DNA of 64,000 nucleotides, taken from Hymenolepis diminuta. Its lineage: Eukaryota; Platyhelminthes; Cestoda; Cyclophyllidea; Hymenolepididae. The stretch is taken from NCBI GenBank assembly GCA_900708905.1, contig CAADRB010000013.1, positions 710,257 through 774,256 of the forward strand, given 5' to 3'. Below, in pieces: positions 14,801 to 25,875 of this stretch (its first letter is position 1; each line of letters starts with the position of its first letter). The position numbers and the translations under genes are program-made. Under the pieces are notes generated by a model. The model did no database searches, was not told the origin of the DNA, and worked only from the letters and a program-made list of their open reading frames with translations.

Positions 14801-15821
14801 TTATTTATTAATCTGTTTATCTATTTATTTATTTGTTTTGATATGTTAACGAAACTTGTTTTCCTGTTATTTTGTATGATGTGAACATTTTCGCCATTTT
14901 CTATTATTTCATTATCATTGATGAAAAGTAGAGAAAAGGGATTGTCAATTACTCATTCTAAATCACCCTGTTTATTTAAAATTATCAAAAAATTTATCTA
15001 AAATTATGCACTTACATATAAACTCATAACAACTATTTCATCGGTTAATTACTGTGTTTTAGATTACCACAACCACTGTAAAACCATCTTTGGCTGATCA
15101 TCTTGTCGGAAGGAGCGTAAGTTCAAATCTAATAGCAAATAGTAAGTGGCATTGTTCGATATAATTGTTAATAATCTACACTTTACACAACAGCTACTGC
15201 TAATCGGCCATAATGATCCCCTAAACGGGCAGCTTCGATTCGGTGCCAAATTAAGCGGAGGACATTCAAGTGCCATTCTCGCTTGTCAGCGAGCTGCCAG
15301 ACGTTACAATGTCTCCCATATATTCTATCCTCTTATGAACACAGATATGTTTAACATGGACTATGTTGTACCACCTATGTATCGATATGATATGCCCATC
15401 ATTAACCTCAGGGTAAGACTGCGATTTTGATTGATCTACTAAAATGCGTGGAATACTGTGAATACCGCTTCATTTTCTTGTCTAGGGTGAGATTATATTC
15501 GACGATTTCATGCACATGGTCAATGGTCAACAGGCCCCAATGGCTACTATATATACATTCGCTGGAAAAGAACTGAATTCTGATCCTACTGTACCTTGCG
15601 CTTGGATAGGAGCAAAACCAATTTATGTGAATGGTGATTACGAATTCGCCGCCCGGTCGAAGTGTCGCAATTGGCAGTCTCGAGAACCAACAGAGACGGG
15701 ATTGGCCGTTCACGTACCAATGAACAGCAATGCGACCGCTTTCTTAGACCAATCAAATCTCTACGATGAGTCATGTGCTAAAAGATGTAGCATCCTATGC
15801 ATTCAGATATCGCCAAATTAG
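1..15821 (+). CDS. Giant Ser/Thr/Glu-rich protein with collagen XV/XVIII-type NC1 (endostatin) C-terminus, 5' partial
   Basis: This gene model is joined from exons 1-8808, 9164-10996, 11324-11336, 11419-11432, 11740-11781, 11920-11949, 12057-12077, 12150-12233, 12313-12453, 12529-12669, 14729-14770, 15063-15116, 15194-15412 and 15486-15821. Every junction is GT-AG and in phase; all introns are phase 0 except the one between the 13-nt and 14-nt exons (phase 1). About 3,925 residues lie in the window, and the start is off the left edge. The C-terminal ~300 residues match the multiplexin NC1 layout: trimerisation region, linker, endostatin. The rest is acidic and Ser/Thr-rich, with many Ser-Gly dipeptides, as expected for a heavily glycosylated matrix protein. 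Family knowledge places such proteins in basement membranes. No Gly-X-Y repeat is present in the visible part. The family assignment of the C-terminus is firm; the role of the rest is inferred. Confidence 0.88.
5890..7290 (+). repeat. Degenerate ~150-residue protein repeats inside the giant exon
   Basis: Three successive blocks share an order of short motifs. Each has a segment like TAIDKKLTISSDE / TAIGAKITKSTEKE / ATAEKLTTSRNELES, then LGEKS / FGDKS / IGDKY, then ISSTIEENLSKSSESVE / TSSTLEEGLNKSSDSAE / TSSFITEDTGRASESME, and then a Glu-Asn-Ser segment. Block starts are near 5940, 6420 and 6868. The blocks have diverged at the DNA level, so this is an old internal duplication. Confidence 0.55.
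9164..10996 (+). CDS. Second long exon: Asp/Thr stretch, unknown beta-rich domain, Ser/Thr/Glu tail
   Basis: The acceptor is at 9162-9163 (ccatag|GTTGAA) and the donor at 10997 (TCAACG|gtaaag); both are phase 0, giving 611 codons. Order: an acidic/Thr start (VEDDDDTLTTTTTTEE), then from about 9345 to 9950 a compact segment of ordinary composition, then an acidic Ser/Thr tail with a 74-residue duplication. The compact segment has repeated short hairpin-like texts such as IENGYLQFENGTSI, DGILYLANGDEI and INGIVRTINKETGEVRIL, suggesting an all-beta fold of ~200 residues. I do not recognise the family. It lies directly before the NC1-type exons, where a collagen would have its triple helix. Confidence 0.85.
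10104..10486 (+). repeat. Tandem duplication of 222 nt (74 codons) in the acidic Ser/Thr tail
   Basis: The block starting near 10104 (SSESLTDSNENQDDLSTESS...) recurs 222 nt downstream near 10326 (SSESLTDSNEDQDDLSTESS...). About 160 nt of each unit is almost identical in DNA, so the duplication is recent. It keeps the frame. Confidence 0.85.
11324..11432 (+). CDS. Two micro-exons (13 and 14 nt) joining the acidic tail to the NC1 region
   Basis: Exon 11324-11336 (acceptor aaacag, donor gtaagt) and exon 11419-11432 (acceptor ttttag, donor gtaagt) together give 27 nt encoding VENQPPQEI. They split a codon at phase 1. Used together they link the phase 0 donor at 10997 to the phase 0 acceptor at 11739. 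Neither is a multiple of three alone, so they must be included or skipped together to keep the frame. Confidence 0.65.
11740..12453 (+). CDS. Short exons encoding the start of the NC1-like region, Cys-rich segment
   Basis: Five phase 0 exons encode, in order, LRPDCACLEKLLTP, ELVQKFRENN, IKNPDAK, a helical-looking 28-residue piece ending VVREVIDEYFEKP, and a 47-residue piece with closely spaced Cys (NCNCPVNNCSC) followed by Pro-rich text and an N-glycosylation site. Each exon ends at a good GT donor and keeps the frame. In vertebrate multiplexins many small exons encode Gly-X-Y here; none of these do. The Cys pairs could form interchain bonds, which is inference. Confidence 0.8.
12529..15116 (+). 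CDS. Collagen XV/XVIII-type trimerisation domain and hinge exons
   Basis: Exons 12529-12669, 14729-14770 and 15063-15116. The first encodes a segment with the pattern of the multiplexin trimerisation domain: an entry strand, then GSLAIGSMVYLNAEDMFYLK and NIWRTIDM, comparable to the family's PEGTLLFL...LYVRV text. The next two encode NTQSESVRIPEPAP and the hinge ITTTTVKPSLADHLVGRS. The hinge is where endostatin is released by proteases in vertebrates; whether that happens here is unknown. The intron 12670-14728 shows no coding content that I can support. Confidence 0.82.
12670..14728. other. 2.06-kb intron of the endostatin gene, no coding content seen
   Basis: Bounded by a strong donor (ATATG|gtaagt) and acceptor (cttttag|AATACT). 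Frames are short and interrupted. I see no convincing mobile element or RNA gene in it. Confidence 0.6.
14782..14836. repeat. ATTT microsatellite
   Basis: Interrupted ATTT/TTTA tandem repeat in the intron that follows exon 14729-14770. Confidence 0.8.
15194..15821 (+). CDS. Endostatin domain (C-type-lectin-like fold) with stop codon
   Basis: Exons 15194-15412 and 15486-15821 encode 184 residues ending in TAG at 15819. Landmarks shared with vertebrate endostatin: LLLIGHNDPLNG near the start (family LHLVALNSPLSG), ACQRAARRY (first conserved Cys), MPIINLRGEIIFDDF (family VPIVNLKDELLF), IYTFAGKELNSDP (family IFSFDGKDV), SKCRNWQS (second Cys), TGLA, and the last pair in DESCAKRCSILCIQ. Two extra Cys, in VPCAWIG and KRC, could make a third disulfide. 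The assignment is firm. Confidence 0.93.
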
Positions 15822-16238
15822 AGAGAGGACTATGGTTTGACACTCATATGTTACACTAGTAAATCTTCTCGTGTTTCTCTCCTCATTTTACACATCCTCT
15901 CCACCTTCCCCTACTCTTTCAAATCCGAATTTCCACAACTTTCACACTCGAATTTCCCCCGAAAAACACCTCTAAAACTCCACAACCAACACCGTTTTCC
16001 GAGATAAAGAAATATCAAACACTTCAATGATGAAGGTATTGATGATGCTGATGACTTTTAGACTGAGATGAACTTGTTAATATCTTTTTTTCAAATATTA
16101 GGCTATACATGTGTCGTAATTTGTCCGTGTTCTAGTTTCTATTTCATCTTTATAAATTAATAATTTCAAATCTGGTTCTATTTAAAAAGACGGCGTAACT
16201 CCTTAGGCTTTAGAGATTATCCTACAAAAACGGGAGAA

Positions 16239-16244
16239 AATAAA
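16239..16244 (+). terminator. Candidate polyadenylation signal AATAAA
   Basis: An AATAAA hexamer lies about 420 nt after the endostatin stop codon. It is the first exact hexamer I see downstream of the stop and probably marks the 3' end of the giant gene. Confidence 0.4.
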
Positions 16245-16440
16245 GGGACAAAAACAGCGATTGGATGCTTATATTGAAATAAAACCAGAATTCTATAAAG
16301 ATAATTAAGTAGCAGGTGTTAGATAGCACGAAAAAATTCCTGAAGGCTCTTTAAAGTAGGACTGAGTTACAGCAAAATAAATTTTCGTGCTAGCTTGATT
16401 ACATTTAGTACAGCTCGCTAAGGGACTAATTTTAAGATAT

Positions 16441-18460
16441 TTGAGTAAATGGGAAGAAGTGTCTAGGATAGCAGGTTATATAGCGAATTCTCAACTTAAT
16501 CTGCTTGATCTCGGTCAACTCGGTCTTTTGGATCCGCCCATAAATGCCGTCTGCAATCTTGTGCATTCTGCTACGTTCATCACTTCATTCACATTAGAGA
16601 TGATGGTTTCGGGTTATTTCAAGATGATCTCGGTCTACGTAATCACGGTAAAATAGTACTAAAACTGATTCCAAATGCTCTACCAGCTTTCCGTCCTAAG
16701 CGGTGAGTCCCAATGGTAGTCTTACCTATGGGTAACGAAGAAATTAAACATCTGGAACAAAGAGGCGTTCTAAAATCCGTTTCTCATTCGAAATGAGCTG
16801 CACCTATTGTTATCCACTACCAGTTTCTGATAACATCTCGATACTGAATGGTGGTAAATGCTTTCTAATGAGAATGTGTGATTTAGCAGAGGCCTATTTA
16901 CAAATCGAAGTTGTGTCAGTCACATGAGCTACTAACTATCAACACACATTGTGGTCTATACCAAGATACTAGATTCGGTGTCATTCGGTGTCAAGACACC
17001 ATCTGCTATTTTTCAACAAATAAGTGGGCCTCTTCGGTAGTGCTGCATATTGGACTACATAATGGTTGTCGACCGTTCTCTGCAGAAGACTCAAGAACGT
17101 GCCAGTGCACTTCCTTAGGGTATTTAAGAGTATGGCTTTCACCATTGCATTGAGAAATGTGGCCTCCATTAAGTACCTGATGTGTCTTTAATAAGAATAG
17201 CTGTTGTCTGTATCCTGAAAAGCTTCGAGCAATTACAGAAATGCCATGGCTCACGGATATCACCACATTACGTTCATCAATGAGTATCATCCATAACTAC
17301 AGTACATTTATTTCAACACTCCATGATATTCGGGCTCACCTTAATGAGTTGGTGAGATAAGATACTAAATGGGACTGGTCTCCCAAATGTGAGAAAGCTT
17401 TTACAAAGCTAAAGGACACGCTCACTTCTGATGTACTGGTCTCTCATTGCAATCCGAATCTACCAGATATACCGGCTGTGGATGCGTTGGTGTGGTTATC
17501 TCTTATTTCTTCCCTGATAATTCAGAAAAAGTCATTGTCCTTGCTTCTCTAACTCTTACTACAGAGGAGAAAAATAACTCCCAATCTGTAAAGGAGTCTT
17601 TGACCATCATTTTCGCACTGAATATGTTCCATAAATTACTTTACAGTAGGCATTTAACACTATTAACGGATCATAAAACGCTTGTCTCTATCTTTGGATC
17701 TAAAAGGGTAATCCGGTTTACACTGCAAGCCGACTTTGGTGTTTGTCGACCATCTTTCTGGTGTATGCTTTTGATATAGAATAGAATGGAGGAACACGAC
17801 ATAATTCAGACAGAGAGATTATCTTTTTCGTCTCATCTACAACCTGAAATGTCCTGAAAGGAAAATCGTCATTGCAAGTGTGACAATGGGAAACGATACC
17901 CAACACCTGTTATTTGATGCTGAAGGCAAACTTCCAATGACTGCAAGTGATACAAAAATGCCACAGCTAAAGATTTGGTACAAGGAATGTCATGAAATAA
18001 GTTAGCAAAGGAGAGTTAAAATCAAACCAGAAGGGCGATCGTCTACAAATTTATTGACAACGCTGGTAGTCTGTCTCTGGTTAGTTCATGAATAATGTTT
18101 GCAGATCGTGAAGTCATTTCTTCAGGACTCAAGCGAACTGTATCACAACAGTTCGATAGGGAGCATCCAGGTGTTAGACGCATGAAATCCATAGCACGAA
18201 CATCTATATACTGGCCTGGAATGGACAAGGGTATCGAAGTAGTTATCCAAAGATGTTCTAAATGCCAGCAAGCAGGTAGGCCTCCTCCACACCAGGAATC
18301 TAGTCCTTACCCTATAAATGCAGTCCCTCGGTTCCGCATATACTTGGATTTTGCTGGACCTGTCAATGGTCTCTCATATCTTGTCGCGATAGATTTGCAC
18401 ACGAAGTGGCCTGAAGTTATTTCATCAACGTCCACCACAATCACCAAACAGACTGACACA
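16441..18460 (+). mobile_element. Decayed Ty3/gypsy retrotransposon pol (RT, RNase H, integrase)
   Basis: Pieces of one pol polyprotein appear in order in shifting frames. GQLGLLDPPINAVCN at ~16515 precedes reverse transcriptase. RT remnants follow: YPLPVSDNISILNGGKCF at ~16810, DLAEAYLQIEV at ~16880 and LLTINTHCGLYQ at ~16930. RNase H remnants are WDWSPKCEKAFTKLKDTL at ~17374 and LLTDHKTLVSIFGSKR at ~17660. The integrase zinc-binding region has HPGVRRM..YWPGMDKGIE..RCSKCQ at ~18165-18270, and the core start is LDFAGPVNGLSYLVAIDLHT at ~18342. Many stops and frameshifts interrupt it, and the RT active-site box is not recognisable. No LTR pair was found. It is dead and was inserted downstream of the endostatin gene. 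Confidence 0.88.
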
Positions 18461-18502
18461 AACGCACACTCATCACATCCGCTGGTACGCTTCCCTCTCA
18501 GC

Positions 18503-18550
18503 TCCTTTCTCTCCCATCTCTCTCTCACTCTCACTCTCACTCTCAATCTT
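18503..18550. repeat. CT-rich microsatellite (TCTCAC repeats)
   Basis: A run of CTCT and CACTCT units follows the point where the gypsy integrase similarity stops, so it may mark the truncated 3' edge of that element. Confidence 0.75.
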
Positions 18551-19470
18551 TCTAATCCTCATCGTGGGTTACTCAATACACTTTGACCAACACAACTCCT
18601 CATGCTCTACTTTTCGGAACTGTTGTTTGCTGTTGTTATCTGCAACCTATAATCTTAGCTTCAACGATCTGATTCCGTTCCATTAGTTCCTACAATTTGG
18701 TGATCATCCACTCTTCGGCTCAACAATAATTCCTACAAGTGTATTTTTACGAAATTCAAAACTAGTTTTCTGGTAGATTTTATCGAATTGCTGGTCATAT
18801 CTCTATGATATAGTTGTACCTTCTTGTCTGTTCAGTTGAAGACTGATCCAATTGCACTATGCGCTTAATAATGCAGTTTGGCGGGAAAAGTAAGCACTGA
18901 CGATAATGTTATAATGAAACCGCATTAGGAAATTGAACAGTAAACAAAACCGTTTACTCACAAGATTAAATTCAAATTGTAAGTGAACATTGATTACTGA
19001 AAAATTTGTTTGTTTTCACGTTTAAGTAAATTTTGGTATTAAGGATGACAGTAAAGTTGAGGAGTCGAGTTGTCATTTTTATTAGAAAGGATCGATATTG
19101 TTTATTGGCCCTTTTGTACTATGGCGTTTATCGATTATATAATGTGCTCAAATTCGTTGGGGCAATATATCTGCCCGACTTGAAATGTTGGAGCCGCTGT
19201 TTTAGAGGAAGTTGCCTTCTGTCGATCACTGCCATCTGTCATCCTCTTCTTCAGAAATGGACCTGTGAGATTTGACCTAACTTGACGAACGCACGTGGTA
19301 ACCACTGCATTTCCAATTTTTAAATGCACATAATGTATTCCCCTTACGGATCTTCTACAGACCACAACATGAGAAAGGACTGTTAGTAAGTAATTGAAAT
19401 AATCGCAAATGGCACAGTTGTTTTAGCCTCTAAGACTTAATGATAAAGTTTTGAATAAAAATGGAGGCCG

Positions 19471-19668
19471 TAATTGACAGGCGGTGCATTTGAGTAGGAA
19501 AACAAAGAGAGTTTAATATGAGTCACTTGAGCAAGGCCGCGTGAGAACATGAACGCAGATGTACTTTTAAGTGAAACGAGGCGGTCATAGAAAGTAGGGA
19601 ATCGATAGGCACTTTTAGACGTGGCAGTTAGGGACTTTGCGTCAAGGGGGCATAAAAGACGTCACTGG
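19471..19668. repeat. Dispersed repeat, copy 1
   Basis: About 200 nt closely matches 20900-21100 in the same orientation. The best-conserved core is at 19497-19600 and includes GAGTCACTTGAGCAAGGCCG and GTGAAACGAGGCGGTCATAG. Both copies end near a shared AAAAGACGTCACTG. Confidence 0.85.
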
Positions 19669-20899
19669 GATGACGTACATGATGTGATCAAGTACATGGG
19701 ATACTTGATCATTTGGGAATCTGCCAGCTTAACTTACGATCTGATCCACGATTATGATGGCTTTGTAGCTTTAAAATGATACAACTGATGCTCTCTGATA
19801 GATGGCTCCATAGTCATGTGAACGAGGTCTGTTCCTTTCCACAGGTATTTTAAACCGGAGTACTGGCAGTCAACAAGGCAGCATTAAGCAGCATTAATAA
19901 ATTATTTTCCATGGCAGAGTCAAACACGTGGGAAGAGAGTTCATTTTTAAGAGGGCTTAGGAGCATTTTCAATGAGGGTCAGAGAAACAGAGGAAGCTTA
20001 CTTCATTGAAGTTCCACGAACCTTAGATTATCTGCTTTCACGGTTTGAAGTTTGATGATAAGCATTTCGTCCTATCGTCATCTCCTTCAAATGAGTAATT
20101 AAAATACATGTTCTTGGAGGATTTCACAGCCACTATTTTCCTATAACGTTTGCAGCATCTTCATTAAATGAAGAGAACCAAATCACCATCAAAACGAAGC
20201 AGTTAATTAAAGAAAGTCGAGACTTTCTCTAATCTTTTTAAAACGTCTTATTGGATATTGATGTGATTTCTAGATTCCATTGAATACAAATCGAGTAGAC
20301 AGTGATCGAACTTTCCCAACATCTCAGAATGATGAGAAAAAACCAAAAATTTTCCTCCTTGTAAACTCGCTTGCTGGTTACCATGGTTTTTTGGCTTGAG
20401 AAACGTTTAATAAATTGACGCAAGGACATAAAATTGTTTCAAGTGTTATTTAAACATTCTGACAGTAAAATTTATTACGCTGCAACATTTATTATTCTTG
20501 CGAGTATTAGTGGTACAGTGATCTCCTACGTGGTTTTCTCATGATAGATGATAATGTCAAGGTAGCATTGCCTATCGAAAGGAAGTACGGCGATGTATGT
20601 AGTAAATAATACCAAATGTGATTTTTCAGTACTGTTAGATTCTGGACCGTTTTCCCTGTCAAATTAAACTGTTGGGTTTAAGCTAACAACTAACGTCTGG
20701 CAGCTGAAAACAAATAATAGCAACAACTGTCACCAATCCGTAGCTATTTGAGTAAGAGTTAACAACACTTGTGGTGCAGAACGTCAAGAGTTGATTAGAC
20801 CAAAATGTGTTCAAAGAAGCCACAGCGAGGATTGAAACGAGTAATAGAGAGAGGGAGGGAATGCTGAGTAAAAGAGGAGACAAGAGGTAAGCGTAGGAG

Positions 20900-21100
20900 T
20901 CCATAACTGACATGCGTGCATATTTGAGTGGAAAAACAAAGAGAGTTTTATATGAGTCACTTGAGCAAGGCCGCGTGAGAACATGAACGCAGACTTACTT
21001 TTAAGTGAAACGAGGCGGTCATAGAAAGGGGGGAATCGACAAACGCGTTTGGACGCGACAGATAGTGGTTACGCATCATGGAGACAAAAGACGTCACTGC
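20900..21100. repeat. Dispersed repeat, copy 2
   Basis: Second direct copy, 1.43 kb downstream of copy 1. Its core is at 20932-21035. Two same-orientation copies this close could be the ends of a small non-coding LTR-type element or two independent insertions; no target-site duplication was identified. Confidence 0.85.
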
Positions 21101-23676
21101 GGTTTCGTGGCCGAAAAACTGATTTATTGCCATTAGAGAATGCGAATAAGGAGAAATTCTGGAAATACATCGACAGTCATCCTGCAGTACATTGAAAAAC
21201 ATCATTGCTTTAAAAATGCGTTGAATGAATATCAACTGTGGTTTGGGGAAATAATTAGGGGAGAGTTCCAGATCAAATATTTAAAATTCTTTTATTGTAA
21301 GTTCGAATTTGAATATAAATGCTGATTAAAAAAGAAAATCAACAAAGTAACCAACTCGTTACCTCCAAGGCAGATTCGTTGAATCACCCTCCAAGCAGAG
21401 TATCACCAAAGCAGAGCACCAAATTAAAACATTCGCGTACTTTCCTCTGGCCTTAATGTACGAGCTCACTTCAGTCAATATCTGCATTCAATTTTCACTT
21501 GAACAATGTTCTTCATAGAAACTTCATTTACTTCCAAAAGTTAATAGAAATTAAAGTTGGCAACTTGCAGTGAATTCACCATTCACCATTTTGAAGATTA
21601 GATTAAATTAGATGATTTATTGAGAGAGAAGTGCCAACGGCGGTGCTTGACAGGATGGAACAGCACAAGTTGAATAAGTCGTTTTGATTAACTTTCATTT
21701 GAGCATAATGTCATGCTAGAAGTTGTCTACGGGAATAAGCGGTTCTACACAGAACTGTCATAAAATGTCTTCTTCCCTTTATAGATAGAATTATGTTCTC
21801 GGCCATAAGTATTAAATAACACCTAATGAGAACGAGTCCAGGCACGTCCACTGAGTGTTTGGATGAAGTAATGATCAATTCATCTTAAAGCGAGGAAACA
21901 TTTATAGTCTAGCCGATAAATTCCAAGTGGATCTATGCAGATTTGAAGTTGGAACGCAACATGCAGTATCCAGGGTGGGTAGTCATTAGGACTGTGATAG
22001 ATTAACCGTGTTAGAAGGAAGCAATTTGCATAATTCACTCAGTGCGTAATGTAAGTTTTGGAGAAAATACATCAAACTGGAATGGGTGGCCATGGAAATA
22101 AATCAGTAGACTAATAAACATTGGATACCCCGAATGTCGGTTTAATCAGGAAGCCTTTCGGACATTGGCAAAGTAGAGAAGTATACGCTTTAGGAGGAAA
22201 TTGGAATCCAAAATTCTCTCTTGATGCACTAACTTTATTCTCCACTTCTACCTCATGGCTTCCCTCTGCCCCTTATTGGACAATTCTACTGTTCCTGTCG
22301 TTCAAATGCATTTCCACAATTGAGATGGAACAATAATTGAAAATTGATCGTTATTTTCTCCTGGATGGTTGTTAATGTTGCCTTAAAAGATGATATTTTG
22401 CTGAGGAGACTCGAATTCTCAATTAAAGACTTATCTAGAAATTAAATCAGATATGTGCAGTTAAGAGAATAAAAATAGTTCATCTCCAGAGAGAAGAATT
22501 TATCTGACGTGGTCCATTTTTTATGTGTGGACTATATTTCTTTCTCTGACCTGGAAAAATAACCTGCCTTCAGTGGCAAGATAGTAACCGATGCTCAAAT
22601 GGGTGTGTTTAAGGTGTGAAAGTGGGGAATTCTCTTCTGAGATTAGCATGATGGAAAGTTGAGGTTGGAAGGCCACATTTTTACAACTGATTTCTCTTTT
22701 CCAGGATGGTACTTAACATCAATACACGAACTGAACTTGGGATGTTTTTTCTTGCTCATAATTGAGGAAGATGTCGAAGCTCTTGCATTTCCAAAGTAGC
22801 ATTTCCAAAATAGAACGCCATGAAGAAATGCAAGAGTAGAAGAGTTTAAAAACTCCTCGTTGGAAATATCTGATTCTGAAGAGCAATCATCAGAAATTCT
22901 CTTGGACTCGTAATGCTGAAGGTATCACGATTGAAACTTTAACTCGTAAAATCTGGAATGGCATGCAGGAGTTAATGAAATTCTGATCTGCATAGAAATA
23001 GCTACAATTTTTACTCAACCTCTCAATAATTCAATGTAAATCTGTGTGGAATTGGTTCTCTGCTGCAACTCTTTCGGGAGTGTCTTAGTCTTAAGAATGA
23101 CTAATGACAGTTTAAGTCGAAGTCTCTTGTGGCCTTATCTTAAGACAACGCCCTAACAACTCTACAACGGGTGTAGAAATTTCTCTGCAAATTATTTTGA
23201 GAACTTCAGCTTCAACAAAGAATCACTCACCTTATTGGTATACTATAAAACGTCCGAGTTGTTCTATCGTCGGACACTACTTTGCAAACAATCTGGTACA
23301 AAAGGAGAACTATTTCAGGGACTACTAAGCAATAGGTAAAAGTGATCTCTGGAGAGACCAGACTCTCATGACTGAGAAGCTAAACTTGAGGAAGCAGTAA
23401 AGGCATAGAAACCGGTGATAGCACAAAGATACACATGTAAGCATTTTCAGAGAGCTAATGAAATGACTGTTGCACTTTGAACAGCCTCTCCCGAACATTA
23501 TCTGGCAGGGAGACATTTCGTCCAGGTTACTGAATTTGCTTTTGTACTTACAAGTTATTCGTTCACTTATATAAAGTGTCTCCATGATACTATTTGAAGA
23601 AGCAGATGGAGAGGTATTTGAAAATAATTTGTTGAGATTCATTTAAATATATGCTGTTACTTTCTTCTTTGCATTA

Positions 23677-23942
23677 GAGAACTCCACGAAGATTTCGGCA
23701 TTGAATTAAATGTTAATACTACAAGTGGCATTCTGAACTTTGGAGTTTTTAATGCCCCAACTTTCGATAAGCCTTGAAGCACCCAAAAATGGAGTTATTG
23801 AAACCCTCGCTGATAGGTCAGCGTTATGTTATGAGAGAGGGTTTTTCGGTATGGTAATTATTGGATCCCCTGAATATGAAGACTTGAGACACGTATACGT
23901 GGGCAGAGTAGCAGACATAACAGATGAAATGCTGAAAGTAAG
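23677..23942 (+). pseudogene. Broken coding fragment with exon-like ends, unknown family
   Basis: After a possible acceptor (tttgcattag) one frame reads ELHEDFGIELNVNTTSGILN and continues to a TGA near 23777. The next frame then reads EAPKNGVIETLADRSALCYE and on to VYVGRVADITDEMLK, where a possible donor (AAA|gtaagg) follows. The two halves look like one protein piece broken by a frameshift. I do not recognise the family. It could be a pseudogene fragment or part of an old transposon. Confidence 0.35.
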
Positions 23943-25875
23943 GATCAGAACTTAATAAAGAAGAGGAAAGTAGGCCGTTAAAATAGATTTTTAAAAAGTA
24001 TTAAAAGCATAAGATTCAGTAGAATTTGAATAAATAGATAATGTAATGATAAGGGAAGTAGTATGGATAGTTACAAGTCTTTGAATGGAGAGAACTTACA
24101 GAGCTTTTAGCTCATAAAATCTTCAATTTGAAAGAGGTAGGAAGAAGAGGGGAATATTGCGAGCACATTCAAATAGGAAAGAACGGGAAGACGTAAGAAC
24201 CGTAGCTATTAAGCTAAAACTGGGTGTAGGTAGAAGGGTGATTCCGTGGGTAGAAAACATGAAGAAATAGGGACGAACTGCATAACGGAGAAATTTGAAA
24301 GCGAACTTTCGTACTTAGGACTTACGCTTTAAACAAAGGAAGGAAATGGAATTGGAAAATAATTTAAACCGGTGGTAGTTTATAATGTTTTTACATTTCT
24401 ATCATATGAATTTAGGACGATTTAAAGTAGCGCTGATTCCAAGTAAAGGTATTTTTAAAATCCGACTGAGATTTACTCTATAAAACGTAGTCATCATGAA
24501 GGCCATCAAGAGAATAAATGTCCTAAAATCAGTAGAAGGAGAATTGAAATGGATATGAGAGATGATAGGTGAGAGAGTTGAAGGAGGGCTGGATTTCACA
24601 TCCAAATTGCATGAGCGACGGTGGAATTGTGTGAAGGGGTAAATAGAATGCCCTTAGAGAGACAATCTGAGTTCGCGGTCTTGATTAGTTTCTGAGGAGG
24701 ATCTGACAATTGGGGAAGAGGCATGAGTTAATAGGTGGAGAATGCACATGGAGACCGAGCAGACCTATGAATTGGAGTGTGCAGCTGCTACAGGTCTATG
24801 CACACTCAAAGGGAAGTCATATTTCATAATTTTGAGGAAATTCATGTGGAAAAAGAAGGAAATCGTAGGTAATTCAAGTATTCCCTGAATGAGATGGTCC
24901 TAAAATTTCCTATTTGTGAGCGAATGTTTGTGGAGCTCAGTGATTAAAGAAAAGATTGGCGCACATTTGCAAATATATCAAGTAACTCAAAAAAGGAAAT
25001 GAGACCGCAATGTATCGCGATTTACTTCAGTATCCCTTGTTAAAGGACGGAACTCAAACTCATTTTAGGAGAGTTCAGGAAATCATATGCAATCAGTGCT
25101 GTAAATGCTTCTAATATTTAACCGTAATCAAAACTATGAAATTCAGTAAAGTATGAGCTTTTTCTTTATGCTCAGATCTCAATTTCATAGAGCTCACTCT
25201 TTACGATGTAAAATCCATAAAAATTTGTTTCGCTCTGGCTGACATAATTTAAACACTAATAAAGGCAGAAATATTTGATATCAACCGAAAAGGTAGACGG
25301 GCAAACCAAAATATTTTAATGTAACTCAATCTCTCCCTTTGCTATGATCTGACAGCTGGTATTGTTTGCGAAATAGCGTTCTACTTACTAATTGTTAGTA
25401 GATATGACTTTACTTTAATTTTCTTTTTGAGCCTCATCTTCTAAGACGAATAACGTGCCCTTAAAAGAAAAATCATATGTTAAAAATGCTTTACGTTTCT
25501 TTGTAGTTTGATATGCCAAAAATTATTGGGAAACAACTAAGTATCTAAGCAGAATTCTAAAATATTCTCGGCACAAATAGTTTTTTCAATTGCTGTTACG
25601 GTTTGCTCATCTCAGGGAGGGAAGTTCTCCTCATTTCTGAATGACAGTAAAATAAGTAATTAATCAATATCCCATATTTAAATTATAAAGAAACCGTGTG
25701 ATATCTTAATAAAGGAATCTCTTTGTTGCGCAGTATGTTTATTCCTCACCCTGTTCGGATAATGGTGATTGTAATGTTATGTCAAAATACCATGTTCATT
25801 TCGAATGGATAACACATAGGCTGAAAAGTCCCGGGCTTAACGAAGAAAACACCGTTTTTTGGTTCAAAATTAGCT

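Larger units (their letters stand above)
18551..25809. other. Gene-poor intergenic stretch
   Basis: No complete gene can be supported here. Frames on both strands are short and lack recognisable motifs or good splice pairs, apart from the direct repeats near 19.5 and 21.0 kb and the broken coding fragment at 23.68-23.94 kb listed separately. Confidence 0.6.
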
